A DNA stretch of 64,000 nt from DTU013 sp964490975 (GTDB taxonomy: Bacteria; Bacillota; Clostridia; Acetivibrionales; DTU013): positions 6,178-70,177 of the forward strand of contig CAZBEQ010000015.1 of the NCBI GenBank assembly GCA_964490975.1. The letters run 5' to 3'. Of the stretch, positions 63,929 through 64,000 are shown piece after piece. The notes beneath the pieces are model-generated. The model ran no database searches. It had not been told where the DNA came from and saw only the letters and a list, made by a program, of their open reading frames with translations. The translations under genes and the position numbers were made by a program. Positions within the stretch are counted from its first letter, which is position 1. Every line of letters begins with the position of its first letter.

Positions 63929-64000
63929 GGAATTAATCACACGGAACACGGCAAACGCATGAATTTCATCTATACCCAGAAATCCCATTGAGATTTTTTT

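Overview
The window reads as chromosome of a low-to-mid GC, Gram-positive anaerobe of the Clostridia. Supporting signs are strong GGAGG ribosome sites, frequent TTG/GTG starts, MecA and Lon, a SpoIIE-type phosphatase, an SLH surface protein, a flavodiiron oxygen-scavenging protein and a xylan-derived sugar locus. A plant-polysaccharide-degrading relative of the Ruminiclostridium/Acetivibrio group is my best guess, from gene content only.

Layout. (1) 0-4.7 kb: an XRE regulator, a class A penicillin-binding protein and short-form glutamate 5-kinase proB. (2) 4.9-15.3 kb: an aldouronate (methylglucuronoxylan) uptake and cleavage locus with a YesN-like membrane AraC regulator, a solute-binding protein carrying an Ig-like domain, a small lipoprotein, two LplB/LplC-type permeases, a URO-D-fold protein, a second AraC regulator and a GH67 alpha-glucuronidase. 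The locus lies between divergent proB and proA and has palindromic repeats at both edges. (3) 15.5-25.7 kb: proA, a small unknown protein, an XRE-cupin regulator with the spermidine/putrescine operon potABCD, a PlsC-like acyltransferase with a zinc ribbon, a GltS-like carrier and mecA. (4) 25.8-38.2 kb, mostly minus strand: a decayed small gene, a VanW-like protein, a PRC-barrel protein, a membrane protein, a MASE3-SpoIIE phosphatase, lon, and a DUF4129/DUF58/MoxR cluster. (5) 38.3-46.9 kb: a 2061-residue SLH surface protein, a divergent MerR regulator and a flavodiiron protein. (6) 47.4-63.8 kb, all minus strand: the ribosomal/RNA polymerase block rpmG-secE-nusG-rplK-rplA-rplJ-rplL-rpoB-rpoC-L7Ae-rpsL-rpsG-fusA-tuf, with clear promoters, an L10 leader, and an unexplained leader of about 415 nt before rpoB.

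The most unusual content is non-coding. A roughly 280-bp dispersed element occurs at 3478-3752 and 47041-47321, with a 3'-half copy inverted at 25795-25915. Its two 26-nt arms form a conserved long-range stem whose pairs vary between copies while mostly keeping pairing, and every copy points into the 3' end of a convergent gene. Separate families of long palindromes (15343-15420, 38267-38349, 45638-45671, 4690-4882, 34317-34375) sit against gene ends. No tRNA, rRNA, CRISPR array or intact transposase gene was seen. All family assignments come from reading motifs; no database search was run.
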